Below the pieces are notes generated by a model. It saw nothing but the letters and a program-made list of their open reading frames with translations, did not search any database and was not told the DNA's origin. A stretch of 64,000 nt of DNA from CAZUDO01 sp964618895. GTDB taxonomy: Bacteria; Desulfobacterota; Binatia; DP-6. The stretch spans positions 1 through 64,000 of the forward strand of contig CAZUDO010000012.1 of assembly GCA_964618895.1 (NCBI GenBank). Reading direction: 5' to 3'. Both the position numbers and the translations under genes were made by a program. Numbering within the stretch: position 1 is the first letter of the stretch; each line of letters starts with the position of its first letter. Below are positions 1 to 7,621 of this stretch, in pieces.

Positions 1-471
1 GCCGGGGGTACGTCACCTCGACCTTCGCGCCCGTGACCCGCACCGCGGCCTTGCCCGCGACGAAGTGGCGGAAGAGCTTGGGGGCGTTGCAGTCCTCGTG
101 GCCCCGCAGCTTGCGGGCGAGCATGGTGTAGAGGGTGTCGGCGAACGCCGTGAGCACGACGTCGAAGTGGACCTTCGTGAGGATCGGCGACGAGAGCGCG
201 TTGAGGTTGAAAAACTTCACCGCCTCGGCGATGCCGTTCTCCACCCGCCAGCGGCGGGCGTAGTCACCGACGAGCGTGGCCGCGTCGGCTTCGGTATCGT
301 TGGTGATGAGGAAGCACGGCTTCTCGTGCCCATTGCCGCGCACGATGAGCTGGCGCAGCGCGCCGTCGTAGCCCCGCAGCGTGATGGCGGATTCGTGCAC
401 CTGGGGGTTCGGGTACTTGCGTTTGGCATGCGGGACGTGGATGCGCTTCCAGTCGGCGAGGCGATCGACCG
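1..471 (-). mobile_element. Truncated DDE-type transposase, runs off the left edge
   Basis: Reading the minus strand from about 455 down to base 1 gives one uninterrupted frame. It contains the segment YARRWRVENGIAEAVK near 240-285, which fits the Y-x2-R-x3-E signature around the third catalytic acid of IS4-superfamily DDE transposases. The following part (FFNLNALSSP, then LTAFADTLYTMLARKLRG) is typical of the C-terminal half of such enzymes. The 5' portion with the first two catalytic acids is absent: the frame loses recognisable similarity where a cyclase remnant begins on the other strand at about 474. No terminal inverted repeats are visible, so the element's borders and exact IS family are unknown. 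It is probably a dead fragment, although its C-terminal end lies outside the window. Confidence 0.65.
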
Positions 472-473
472 CG

Positions 474-957
474 GCTCGACGCGGAGTCGACGCGCCGGCT
501 GATGGAGCGCTACTACGGGGCGCTGCGGGGCGCCGTGGAGACCCACGGCGGCACGGTCGTGAAGTTGATGGGCGACGGCGTCATGGCGGCCTTCGGCGTG
601 CCGCACGTGGCCGGCGCATCCGCAGATGTTGAAGGGTGTGCGCGAGCCGGTGACGCTCTACCGCGTCGTGCAGTCGAGCGGGGTGCGCAGCCAGCTCGAT
701 GTCGCCGAGGGACACCTGACGCGCTTCGTGAAGGTCGCAACGAAGAGGCGCTGCGGCTGGCGCTGGGCGTCGGGACGAATGGCCGGCTGTGGAAGTGTCG
801 GATCGAGTCGATGATGCTGCTACATCGGCACTATGTTCGCGTACTCGTCGACCGGATGACGCCGGAGGCCGGCACCATCGCAGCGGTCGCGGCGGCGCGC
901 AGGACGGCCGACGAACTTCGACAGGCCGTCGACAACCTCGGCGCCGAGGCGCAGTGA
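474..957 (+). pseudogene. Remnant of a class III adenylate/guanylate cyclase-ATPase protein
   Basis: From 474 the plus strand encodes LDAESTRRLMERYYGALRG followed by HGGTVVKLMGDGVMAAFG, the N-terminal part of a class III cyclase catalytic domain with the metal-binding GDG-type motif. At about 620 the frame changes. The next similarity (MLKGVREPVTLYRVV, 626-720) is the segment that normally follows the cyclase domain in cyclase/AAA-ATPase/TPR proteins. After a further frame change, EEALRLALGVGTNGRLW to the stop at 957 resembles the extreme C-terminus of the same large family. About 100 residues of cyclase core and the whole ATPase/TPR middle are missing, so the gene kept its ends and lost its interior. 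It abuts the transposase fragment, suggesting decay linked to that element. The cyclase part is clear; the C-terminal assignment is weaker. Confidence 0.6.
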
Positions 958-986
958 AACCGCTTCGCCGGTCGCCCTTTCGGTGC

Positions 987-1313
987 CTAGCGCGCCAGCT
1001 TCTGGCTGATGAGTCGATTGAGGGAGACCCCTTGCTCAGCCGCCTCCATCGCGAGCTCGCGATGCTGGTGCGGCGGGACGCGCACCGCGATGTGGCCCTT
1101 GAACTTCCGCAACGACAGCGGCTCCGGCGGCGGTTCCTTGGTCTTGGCCATATCCTTTATGACGTCGGCGACCACCTTGGTGATCCCCTTGAGCGCATCC
1201 CCGGGGGACTTCGCCAACCAACTGAGCGACGGGAACTCGGCGCAGAGGCCCACGTGCTCCCCATCCTCTTCGGACCAGATCACTCGATAGGTGTACTTCT
1301 CGGGGTTCGTCAT
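987..1313 (-). CDS. hicB: HicB-like antitoxin
   Basis: A 108-residue protein. Its N-terminal half (YRVIWSEEDGEHVGLCAEFP, then SLSWLAKSPGDALKGI) is the degraded-RNase-H-like HicB fold that binds and inhibits HicA. The C-terminal end (VRVPPHQHRELAMEAAEQG, VSLNRLISQKLA) is a ribbon-helix-helix-type DNA-binding tail, so the protein probably also represses its own operon. Its start overlaps the stop of the upstream hicA by four bases (1310-1313), which indicates translational coupling in the order hicA-hicB. The N-terminal and C-terminal halves are both present, so the antitoxin looks intact. Confidence 0.85.
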   Translation of the reverse strand: MTNPEKYTYRVIWSEEDGEHVGLCAEFPSLSWLAKSPGDALKGITKVVADVIKDMAKTKEPPPEPLSLRKFKGHIAVRVPPHQHRELAMEAAEQGVSLNRLISQKLAR

Positions 1314-1570
1314 TGCTTCAGCTCCTGCAGTTTAGCGATCGCGGCTAGCACTTGTTTGATCTGGTATCGCTTGGCCTTGCCCTTGTGGCTCTGGATGTTG
1401 ACGCGAGGGTCGCCTGCCCATGGCATCGAGTAGACCCGGTGGCTGGTGCCCGCCTGGCGGGGCTTGCCGAAATAGTAGTCGCAGACCTTGGCAAGATCGC
1501 TGAAGTGAACCTCGGAGCCCGACGCCAGCTCGGCCACCAGCTTCGCCATCCGGGTGCTCACTATGGGCAT
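1310..1570 (-). CDS. hicA: HicA-like mRNA interferase toxin
   Basis: An 86-residue small basic protein of the HicA/YcfA double-stranded RNA-binding fold, the ribonuclease toxin of the HicAB system. The pattern VHFSDLAKVCDYYFGKPRQ, then a GTSHRVYSMPW segment carrying the catalytic His, then a lysine-rich GKAKRYQIKQVL tail, matches the long HicA subfamily in which the tail is retained. A start at 1570 (MPIVSTRMAKL) is preferred over the in-frame ATG at 1597. It gives the usual family length and leaves a perfect palindrome at 1575-1590 immediately upstream rather than inside the gene. No strong ribosome-binding site is visible at either start. It is co-transcribed with hicB. Confidence 0.8.
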   Translation of the reverse strand: MPIVSTRMAKLVAELASGSEVHFSDLAKVCDYYFGKPRQAGTSHRVYSMPWAGDPRVNIQSHKGKAKRYQIKQVLAAIAKLQELKQ

Positions 1571-1574
1571 GATG

Positions 1575-1590
1575 GCGATAGTGATATCGC
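1575..1590. promoter_or_regulatory. Palindrome upstream of hicA, candidate operator
   Basis: GCGATA-GTGA-TATCGC is a perfect 6-bp inverted repeat around a 4-base centre. It lies 5 bases upstream of the preferred hicA start. HicB antitoxins bind palindromes at their own promoter, so this is a reasonable operator, though no -10/-35 pair stands out around it. Confidence 0.4.
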
Positions 1591-1896
1591 ATCGCAAGGG
1601 GAGCTTTGGAACATGTCCTCTGCAGGACGCTCACCTGCGTACTCGGCGACGACGTGCCCGCGTGCAGACAGAAGGACCCCCGTTGACCGATAGACCCTCC
1701 CGGACGACGTCGAGGAAGCTCATGCGCGCGGGCGTGTTACGCGGCGTTGCATCTGCAGCAGGAGCCGCGGCACTACACCGAAGAGCTATCGCTGGCCACC
1801 CCGTCCTGCGCGCCTCGTTGCCGACGACCTTCAGCCAGGGGGCGGCGGCGGCGGCACCGGCTCCACGATCCACAACTTCAGGTCATACCTCGCCGG
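1591..1896. other. Stretch without a recognisable gene
   Basis: About 300 bases lie between the hicAB promoter side and the stop of the GAF-domain gene. Open frames exist on both strands but none has a ribosome-binding site or resembles a known family. On the minus strand a short proline-run tail (KLWIVEPVPPPPPPPG, about 1850-1895) could be the end of a decayed gene but has no upstream coding part. No repeat or terminator is obvious. Confidence 0.4.
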
Positions 1897-2655
1897 TCAC
1901 GTGGGGCCGGGGCCGACGAACCATCCGCGGCCGACCGCCGTCAGCCCGATTCCCGTCAGCAGGGCCACCACACCGCCCCAGACGACCGGCCGGAACGGCA
2001 GCTCGTGCAGGGGCAACGCCCAGGCCAGGTGCGTGAAGACACCGGCACCGATCACCAACGCGGCCAGCAGGGTCACGCCGACACCGACCACCCGGAAGAC
2101 CTGCCGGAGCCCGATCACCTCCTGACGCAGGCGCCCCTGCAGGTCCGCCTTCTCGTAGGCCACGGCGATGTCGCTGGCGAGGGTCTCGAGCAGTGCCAGG
2201 TCGTCGGCCGACAGGGGGCCGGTCGTCGGATTCACCACCTCGAGGACGCCGATCATCTCGTCGTTGCGTGCCCGCAGCGGCGCACACAGGATGGCGCGCG
2301 TCGAGAGCCCGGTCAGTTGGTCGACGCCGACGTAGAAGCGCGCGTCGTGGGCGACGTCGTCCACCAGCACCCCCTCGCCATGGGCAAGCACCCAGCCGGC
2401 GATGCCGCGATCGGCCGGGAAGCACACCTCCCGCAGCTGCGCCTCCGACACGGGCGCCCCTTCGGCCTGGCTGGACACCGGGAAGGTGAGCTCTCCGCGC
2501 GACCGGTCGAGGAGCAGCACCGCACACCCCTCGGCGGCGAAGAGCTCGCGTGTGCGCCGGGTGGCGAAGCGCACCAGCGCTTCGAGGTCGTCGAAGGTCG
2601 CGAGCCGCCGGCTCACCTCGTACAGGAGCTCGAGCCGGTCGCTGGACGTCGGCAT
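1897..2655 (-). CDS. GAF-domain protein with two C-terminal membrane helices
   Basis: A 252-residue protein. Residues about 10-165 form a GAF sensor domain (DRLELLYEVSRRLATFDDLE, then ADRGIAGWVLAHGEGVLVDDV and a core ending IGVLEVVNP). Two hydrophobic helices follow near residues 190-245 (VGVGVTLLAALVIGAG and VVWGGVVALLTGIGLTAVG). No output domain (HATPase, GGDEF, cyclase) is present, so it is either a stand-alone membrane-anchored sensor or part of a multi-protein pathway. The start at 2655 is chosen because the sequence GGAAGGAGG lies just upstream of it; an ATG 21 bases further upstream has no such site. It is transcribed away from the neighbouring DUF2461 gene. Confidence 0.75.
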   Translation of the reverse strand: MPTSSDRLELLYEVSRRLATFDDLEALVRFATRRTRELFAAEGCAVLLLDRSRGELTFPVSSQAEGAPVSEAQLREVCFPADRGIAGWVLAHGEGVLVDDVAHDARFYVGVDQLTGLSTRAILCAPLRARNDEMIGVLEVVNPTTGPLSADDLALLETLASDIAVAYEKADLQGRLRQEVIGLRQVFRVVGVGVTLLAALVIGAGVFTHLAWALPLHELPFRPVVWGGVVALLTGIGLTAVGRGWFVGPGPT

Positions 2656-2735
2656 GTGCGACCTCCTTCCCATCACGCTCCGGAGAGGTCAAGAAGTCAT
2701 TGCTCCCCGTCGCATACCTGGCCTACGGTAGCGTC

Positions 2736-3422
2736 ATGGGTACGCACTTCGAGGGCTTCGCCGATCCCGGTGGCCGCTTCTTCCGCGCCCTGGCGAAGAA
2801 TCAGCGGCGCGAGTGGTTCGAGATGCACCGCCACGAGTACGATGCCGGCTGGCGGCAGCCGATGCAGCTCCTGCTCGCCGAGGTGCGCGAGCGCATCGAC
2901 CCACTCTTCCGGCAGCACGCGCTCGGCGACCCCAAGGTCTTCCGCATCCACCGCGACGTGCGCTTCTCGAAGGACAAGGCGCCCTACAAGACGCACGTCG
3001 GCGGCTACGTGCCGATGCAGACCGGCGGGACGGGCCCCGCGCAACCCATGCCGCTGTACGTCCAGATCGGCGCGGGGGAAGCGTTCGCCGCCGCCGGCCA
3101 CTACATGATGGACGGCGCCCAGGTCGCGCGCTACCGCGAGGCCGTGCTCGACGACCGCCGGGGCAAGGCGCTGGTGAAGATCGTGACCGCGCTCCGGAAG
3201 GCCCGCTTCGCGCTCATCGCGCACGAGGTGCTGAAGAAGGTCCCGCGCGGCATCGACCCGGCGCACCCGCGGGCGGAGCTGCTGAAGCAGAAGAGCCTCG
3301 CCGTGACGTTCCCGCCCGTGCGGAAGCCGCTCCTCGTATCCCCCCGCCTGGTCGGGTGGTTGGCCGGCGAGGTGAAGAAGGTCGTGCCGCTGGTCGAGTG
3401 GCTGGCCGACGTGACCGGGTAG
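2736..3422 (+). CDS. DUF2461 family protein
   Basis: A 228-residue protein matching the DUF2461/TIGR02453 family over its whole length. Visible family landmarks are the N-terminal FFRALAKNQRREWFEMHRHEY, the central FRIHRDVRFSKDKAPYKTHV, and the YVQIGAGEAFAAAGHYMMDG segment. Family members are about 220-230 residues, so this copy is complete. The biochemical function is unknown. It ends two bases before the convergent VOC gene, and its start region faces the divergent GAF gene. Confidence 0.85.
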   Translation: MGTHFEGFADPGGRFFRALAKNQRREWFEMHRHEYDAGWRQPMQLLLAEVRERIDPLFRQHALGDPKVFRIHRDVRFSKDKAPYKTHVGGYVPMQTGGTGPAQPMPLYVQIGAGEAFAAAGHYMMDGAQVARYREAVLDDRRGKALVKIVTALRKARFALIAHEVLKKVPRGIDPAHPRAELLKQKSLAVTFPPVRKPLLVSPRLVGWLAGEVKKVVPLVEWLADVTG

Positions 3423-3423
3423 G

Positions 3424-3810
3424 CTACACGCGCTTCAGCTCGACGATGTTGCCGTCGGGGTCGAGCACGTAGACCGACAGCCCGTGGCCGCGGGCGCCGT
3501 ACCGTTCCATCGGATCGCCCAGGATCTGGACGTTCTCCGCCTGCAGCCAGCGGACGAGCGCGTCCATGTCCGGCGCCTCGACCCCGAGACAGAAGTGGTC
3601 GACGTTCCGCCCCTCGTGCGTCGGCGGCGGATCGGCGGGCACCAGGTCGACCAGGCTGGTCCCGGCCCGCAGCTGGATCAGGCCGATCACGTCGAGGCGG
3701 CGCTCTTCCACGAGCCCGAGCACGCGGGTGTAGAAGTCGAGCGCGCGCGCCTGGTCGCGGCAGCGCACCACCACGTGGTCCAGGTCGGCGACGCGGAAGG
3801 GACGGTCCAT
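3424..3810 (-). CDS. VOC (glyoxalase/bleomycin-resistance fold) family protein
   Basis: A 128-residue single-module vicinal oxygen chelate protein with paired beta-alpha-beta-beta-beta units. Probable metal ligands are visible: His12 (LDHVVVRC), His72 (NVDHFCLGV) and Glu124 (NIVELKRV). The preceding VLDPDGN turn is typical of the fold. Such proteins act as metal-dependent dioxygenases, lyases or epimerases, and the substrate cannot be read from sequence. It follows the GNAT gene on the same strand with a 4-base gap, so the two are probably co-transcribed. Confidence 0.85.
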   Translation of the reverse strand: MDRPFRVADLDHVVVRCRDQARALDFYTRVLGLVEERRLDVIGLIQLRAGTSLVDLVPADPPPTHEGRNVDHFCLGVEAPDMDALVRWLQAENVQILGDPMERYGARGHGLSVYVLDPDGNIVELKRV

Positions 3811-3814
3811 GCGA

Positions 3815-4315
3815 TCACCCCGGGAGGTCGAGCCGGCGGCCGACGATCACCAGGTCGCGCTCGACGCCGTCGAGCTCGGCGACACGCGGCAGGACGCCCC
3901 AGCGCGCGAACCCGCTGGTCTCGAACAGCCGCAGGCTGGGTTCGTTGTGGCCGAAGATGAAGCCGAGGAGCGTCGCGATCCCGAGCCCCGGGCCGCGCCG
4001 GGCGGCCTCGTCCAGGAGGCGCCGCCCGGTGCCACGGTGCCGGTACCCGTCGGCGACGTACACGCTCACCTCGGCGGTACGGTGATATGCCGGGCGGCCG
4101 TAGAACGACTGGAAGCTCAACCACCCCGCCACGCGCCGGTCGACCTCGGCGACCCAGATCGGACGACGGTCGGGCGCATGCGCCCGGAACCATTCCTTGC
4201 GACTCTCGATCGACACCTGGACGGTATCGGCGGTCGCCATGCGCTCGGGGATGGTCGCGTTGTAGATCGCCACGATCGCCGGCAGGTCGAGCTCCGTCGC
4301 GTCGCGGATCGTCAT
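3815..4315 (-). CDS. GNAT N-acetyltransferase, phosphinothricin-acetyltransferase-like
   Basis: A 166-residue enzyme. The beginning (IRDATELDLPAIVAIYNATI) and the segment SFYGRPAYHRTAEVSVYVAD match the PAT/MnaT subgroup of GNATs, which acetylate small amines such as phosphinothricin or methionine sulfoximine analogues. The acetyl-CoA pyrophosphate loop is GYRHRGTGRRLL, with the R/Q-x-x-G-x-G/A core. Its start overlaps the stop of the upstream membrane-protein gene by four bases (4312-4315). The substrate is inferred only from subgroup resemblance. Confidence 0.85.
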   Translation of the reverse strand: MTIRDATELDLPAIVAIYNATIPERMATADTVQVSIESRKEWFRAHAPDRRPIWVAEVDRRVAGWLSFQSFYGRPAYHRTAEVSVYVADGYRHRGTGRRLLDEAARRGPGLGIATLLGFIFGHNEPSLRLFETSGFARWGVLPRVAELDGVERDLVIVGRRLDLPG

Positions 4316-4866
4316 CGCCGTGCGAGCCGCACGATGGCCCCGACCAGAGCGTAGAGCAAGCCCGCCCCGATGAGCCCGAACTTCGGCACCGCACACCCCC
4401 ACGCCACGCGCGGCCACGGCGCCGCCACGCCACCGAACAACATCACGAGCAGCGCCGCGTTCTCCACCGCGTCGAGCCCCGCCGCGACCCACTGCCCCCA
4501 CGCCACCCCGGGCCCCAGCGCCGCCAGCCCTGGCGCCGCAGCGCGCAGCACGTCCGCCGCCCACACGCACCCGAGCGCGATCGTCGTCGAGTAGGCCAGC
4601 AGGAAGAGAGTGTCGAGCCCCTGCACGAACCCCACCACCACCCGCGCGTGCCCGTCCCACGAGTCCAGTATCCGCTGCGCCGTCCCCGCATCGCCCGCCA
4701 ACTCGAACGACACGATCCCCTGCGGCGCCGCCTCCGTCCGCAACCACCCGTCCGCCACCCCGAGCACGCCCATCAGCCCGATCGTCAACGCAAGCAGCGG
4801 CACGAACACGACGCGCCGCCGCCCCACCGCAAGCGCCTGAAGCGGGTGGCACACGATCGCTCTCAC
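4312..4866 (-). CDS. Unknown four-helix inner-membrane protein
   Basis: A 184-residue protein if read from the GTG at 4866, whose first bases overlap the stop of the LLM remnant (GTGA). Four hydrophobic segments are visible: FVPLLALTIGLMGVLGV, a second around LDTLFLLAYSTTIALGCVW, a third around LDAVENAALLVMLFGG, and a C-terminal LIGAGLLYALVGAIV. The LDAVENAALLVML pattern recurs in uncharacterised membrane proteins, but no function is known to me. The open frame continues upstream through the LLM remnant, but that part is Gly/Arg-rich out-of-frame noise. Coupled to the GNAT gene downstream. Confidence 0.6.
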   Translation of the reverse strand: MRAIVCHPLQALAVGRRRVVFVPLLALTIGLMGVLGVADGWLRTEAAPQGIVSFELAGDAGTAQRILDSWDGHARVVVGFVQGLDTLFLLAYSTTIALGCVWAADVLRAAAPGLAALGPGVAWGQWVAAGLDAVENAALLVMLFGGVAAPWPRVAWGCAVPKFGLIGAGLLYALVGAIVRLARR

Positions 4867-5051
4867 CCCCGCGCCATCTTGACCAGGAGCGCCCGCGTCC
4901 GGGCCACCACGTCCGCATCGTCCTTCACCCGGATGTGGGCGAACCACCCGCTGGCGAAGCCGTCGGCCTCCGCCTGGCGGGCCTGCGCGACCAGACCCTC
5001 CGGATCCGCAGGTGCGCCAGCGATGTCCCCGATTCCAATGCCGATCCGCAT
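4863..5051 (-). pseudogene. Remnant of an LLM-class F420-dependent oxidoreductase
   Basis: Only 62 residues remain of a protein normally about 280-300 long. The first 40 or so (MRIGIGIGDIAGAPADPEGL, VAQARQAEADGFASGWFAHI) are the conserved N-terminus of luciferase-like, F420-dependent oxidoreductases. The last 20 (DDADVVARTRALLVKMA) resemble the final helix of the same family. The whole TIM-barrel middle, including cofactor contacts, is missing, but the frame is kept. An internal in-frame deletion is the simplest explanation. The product cannot be active. Its stop overlaps the start of the downstream membrane-protein gene, so translation of the remnant may still assist that gene. Confidence 0.65.
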
Positions 5052-5133
5052 AGCGGCTGCTGCATGACACAGGTTTCGGCTTGCTGTCGAGGAGCGCTCG
5101 GGTCTATAGCTCCCCGCCGGAGTCGAGCGCCCG

Positions 5134-6384
5134 ATGCCCTACCCGAAGATGCTCCGCGTGCAGCAGATGTTCGAGGCGCCACGGGTAACCGACGTGCCGG
5201 GCACCATCCGGACGGAGCTGGCGCGCATCGGCGTGGCGCGGCGCATCCAGGCGGGCCAGTCGGTCGCCATCGGCGTCGGCAGCCGCGGCATTACCGGCAT
5301 GCCGCTCATCGTGCGCACGCTGGTCGAGTGCCTGCGCGAGATCGGCGCCGAGCCGTTCATCGTGCCGGCCATGGGCAGCCACGGCGGCGCCACCGCCGAC
5401 GGACAGGTGAAGGTGCTCGCCAGCTACGGCATCACGCCGGCCGCCATGGGCGCGCCCATCCGTGCCACCATGGACGTGGTCGAGCTGGGGACGACCGACG
5501 ACGGCGTGCCGCTGCGTTGGGATCGCTACGCGTACGAGGCCGACCACACCATCGTGGTGAACCGCATCAAGCCCCACACCAGCTTCGCCGGCCCGATCGA
5601 GAGCGGGCTCACGAAGATGATCATGATCGGGCTCGGCAAACACACCGGCGCGGCCATGTACCATCGCGCCGCCGTCGGCATCCCCTGGGACCGACTCGTC
5701 CACACCGCGGGCCGCACGCTGCTCGCCCGCTGCCGGATCGCCTTCGGGCTCGCCATCGTCGAGAACGCCTTCGACGAGACCGCCGCCCTCGAGGCCGTGC
5801 CCCGCGAAACCATCCTCGAACGCGAGCCCGGGTTGCTCGAGCTGGCCAGGCACCACATGCCCCGCCTCCCGGTCGAGCGCGCCGACCTGCTCATCGTCGA
5901 CGAGATGGGCAAGAACATCAGCGGGGTCGGCATGGACAGCAACATCACCGGCCGGAAGCACGGCGTCGCCAGCCGGTTCCACGCCAAGCGGGTGTTCGTC
6001 CGCGAGCTCACCGCGGCGTCGCACGGCAACGCCCACGGGCTCGGGATGGCGGACTTCACCACCACGCGCCTGGTGCGCGCCGTTGATCGCCGCGCCACCT
6101 CGATCAACTCGCTCACCGCCGTCCACCCCGAAGCGGCGATGATCCCCATCCACTTCGACACCGACCGCGAGGTCATCGACGCCGCCCTCGGCACCATCGG
6201 CCTGGCGGAGCCCGCCGAGGCCCGCATCGTCCGCATCCGGAACACCCTCGCCCTGAGCGAGGTCGAGGTCTCGGAGACGTGTCGCGCCGACCTGGCCGGG
6301 CGGAGCGACGTGAAGATCGTCGAGCCGGCCTACGCGCTCGCGTTCGACGAAACCGGCAACCTGCGTCCGCTCGACATCGTCTGA
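5134..6384 (+). CDS. LarA-like (DUF2088) lactate racemase-domain protein
   Basis: A 416-residue protein of the family annotated as lactate-racemase-domain proteins. The N-terminal Rossmann-like domain shows IGVGSRGITGMPLIVRTL and the conserved PAMGSHGGATADGQ; the second half includes IVVNRIKPHTSFAGPIESG and IGLGKHTGA. LarA itself racemises lactate with a nickel pincer cofactor. This family is distant from it, and no larB/C/E cofactor genes are in the window, so the substrate is unknown. The length agrees with relatives, and the gene stands alone, 25 bases before the glycosyltransferase gene. Confidence 0.75.
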   Translation: MPYPKMLRVQQMFEAPRVTDVPGTIRTELARIGVARRIQAGQSVAIGVGSRGITGMPLIVRTLVECLREIGAEPFIVPAMGSHGGATADGQVKVLASYGITPAAMGAPIRATMDVVELGTTDDGVPLRWDRYAYEADHTIVVNRIKPHTSFAGPIESGLTKMIMIGLGKHTGAAMYHRAAVGIPWDRLVHTAGRTLLARCRIAFGLAIVENAFDETAALEAVPRETILEREPGLLELARHHMPRLPVERADLLIVDEMGKNISGVGMDSNITGRKHGVASRFHAKRVFVRELTAASHGNAHGLGMADFTTTRLVRAVDRRATSINSLTAVHPEAAMIPIHFDTDREVIDAALGTIGLAEPAEARIVRIRNTLALSEVEVSETCRADLAGRSDVKIVEPAYALAFDETGNLRPLDIV

Positions 6385-6409
6385 CCGCCCCGTAAGTCCG
6401 CATCGATCC

Positions 6410-7621
6410 ATGTCGCCCCACCGTATTCTCTTCGTCGAAGCCAGCGTGGGCGGCGTCGTGGGGGGCTCGCTGACCGGCATCCTGCCGCTGATGGCCCACA
6501 TGGACCGCGACCGCTTCGCCCCGGCGCTGGCGCTGTTCGAGCACAAGGCGATCGTGGCCGGACTGGAAGCCGCCGGCGTCCCGGTGCACATCCTGCCCCC
6601 GCTCCCGGTCGAGCACGTCGAGGGTAAGCGCACCGCTGTGGCGCGGGTGGGACTGCGCGTGCAGCGGCTCCTGGGCTACGTGCTGCCGCGCGCGCGCGCC
6701 CTGGCCGCGCTCTTCCGGCGGGAGCGGCCGGCGCTCGTGTACCTGGCCAACGGCCTCACGGCCAATCTGGACGGCGTGCTGGCGGCGGCCCTCTGCCGGG
6801 TGCCCGTCATCTGTCACGAGAAGGGTTTTCGCCGCGTGGGGCCGGTCGAGCGCTGGGCGTCGCGCTGGGTCGACGTGTCGATCGGCATGACCGACGAGAT
6901 CGTCGAACACTACCGCGCCGCGCGCGTGCGGGCGAAGCACTTCATCACCGTGTTCGACGGCATCGACTGCCACGAGTTCCGGCCCGGCGGCGGCGCCGCC
7001 ATCCGCACCGAGTTCGGCGTTCCCGCGGGCGCCCCGCTGGTGGGGATCGTCGGGCACCTGCAGGACTGGAAGGGGCAGCACCTGGTGGCCGACGCGATGG
7101 CGCGGGTCCGGGTCCGTCATCCCGACGTGCGCTGCCTCATGGTCGGCGGCGTGCACCGCTTCGGCGGCGAGTACGCCGCGCAGCTACACGAGCGCATCGC
7201 GCGCCCCGACCTTGCCGGCTACGTCATCCTGACCGGCGCACGGAGCGACGTCCCGGCCTGTCTCGACGCCATGGACGTCGTCATCCACTCCTCGGTGCGG
7301 CGCGAGCCCTTCGGCCGTGTCCTCATCGAGGCCATGGCGCTCGGCAAGCCGCTGGTCGCGCCGCGCGAGGGCGGGCCGCGCTACATCGTCGCCGACGGCG
7401 AGACCGGGCTCCTGGTCCCGCCCCGCGACGCGGAGGCGCTGGCGGCCGCCATCAGTGCGCTACTCGACGACCCGGCACGCCGCGCCGCCATGGGCCGGGC
7501 CGCCCGGGCGCGCGTCGACGCCGTGTTCGACATCCGCCACCACGTGCGCGCCATCGAGACCCTGTTCGACGACCTGCTCGGCGCGAGCCCCGTGCCGGTC
7601 GCGACCCGAGCCATCGCATGA
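6410..7621 (+). CDS. GT4-family glycosyltransferase
   Basis: A 403-residue GT-B-fold glycosyltransferase. The N-terminal domain starts ILFVEASVGGVVGGSL, the glycine-rich acceptor-side loop. The C-terminal domain has VGIVGHLQDWKGQHLVADAM and the nucleotide-sugar-binding E-x7-E motif (EPFGRVLIEAM) followed by GKPLVAPREGGPRYIV. It would transfer a sugar from a nucleotide-activated donor at the cytoplasmic face of the membrane. Its stop overlaps the start of the ATP-grasp/phosphatase gene (ATGA, 7618-7621). The two probably act together in making or decorating a surface glycan or small glycoconjugate, an inference from context. Confidence 0.88.
   Translation: MSPHRILFVEASVGGVVGGSLTGILPLMAHMDRDRFAPALALFEHKAIVAGLEAAGVPVHILPPLPVEHVEGKRTAVARVGLRVQRLLGYVLPRARALAALFRRERPALVYLANGLTANLDGVLAAALCRVPVICHEKGFRRVGPVERWASRWVDVSIGMTDEIVEHYRAARVRAKHFITVFDGIDCHEFRPGGGAAIRTEFGVPAGAPLVGIVGHLQDWKGQHLVADAMARVRVRHPDVRCLMVGGVHRFGGEYAAQLHERIARPDLAGYVILTGARSDVPACLDAMDVVIHSSVRREPFGRVLIEAMALGKPLVAPREGGPRYIVADGETGLLVPPRDAEALAAAISALLDDPARRAAMGRAARARVDAVFDIRHHVRAIETLFDDLLGASPVPVATRAIA

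Noticed and set aside
1597..1597. ATG at 1597 as the hicA start
   Set aside because: It would put the operator-like palindrome inside the gene and add nine residues not seen in the family. The ATG at 1570 fits better.
4867..5070. N-terminal extension of the membrane protein 4312-4866 up to 5070
   Set aside because: The added residues are the LLM remnant read in another frame (Gly/Arg-rich, no helix).
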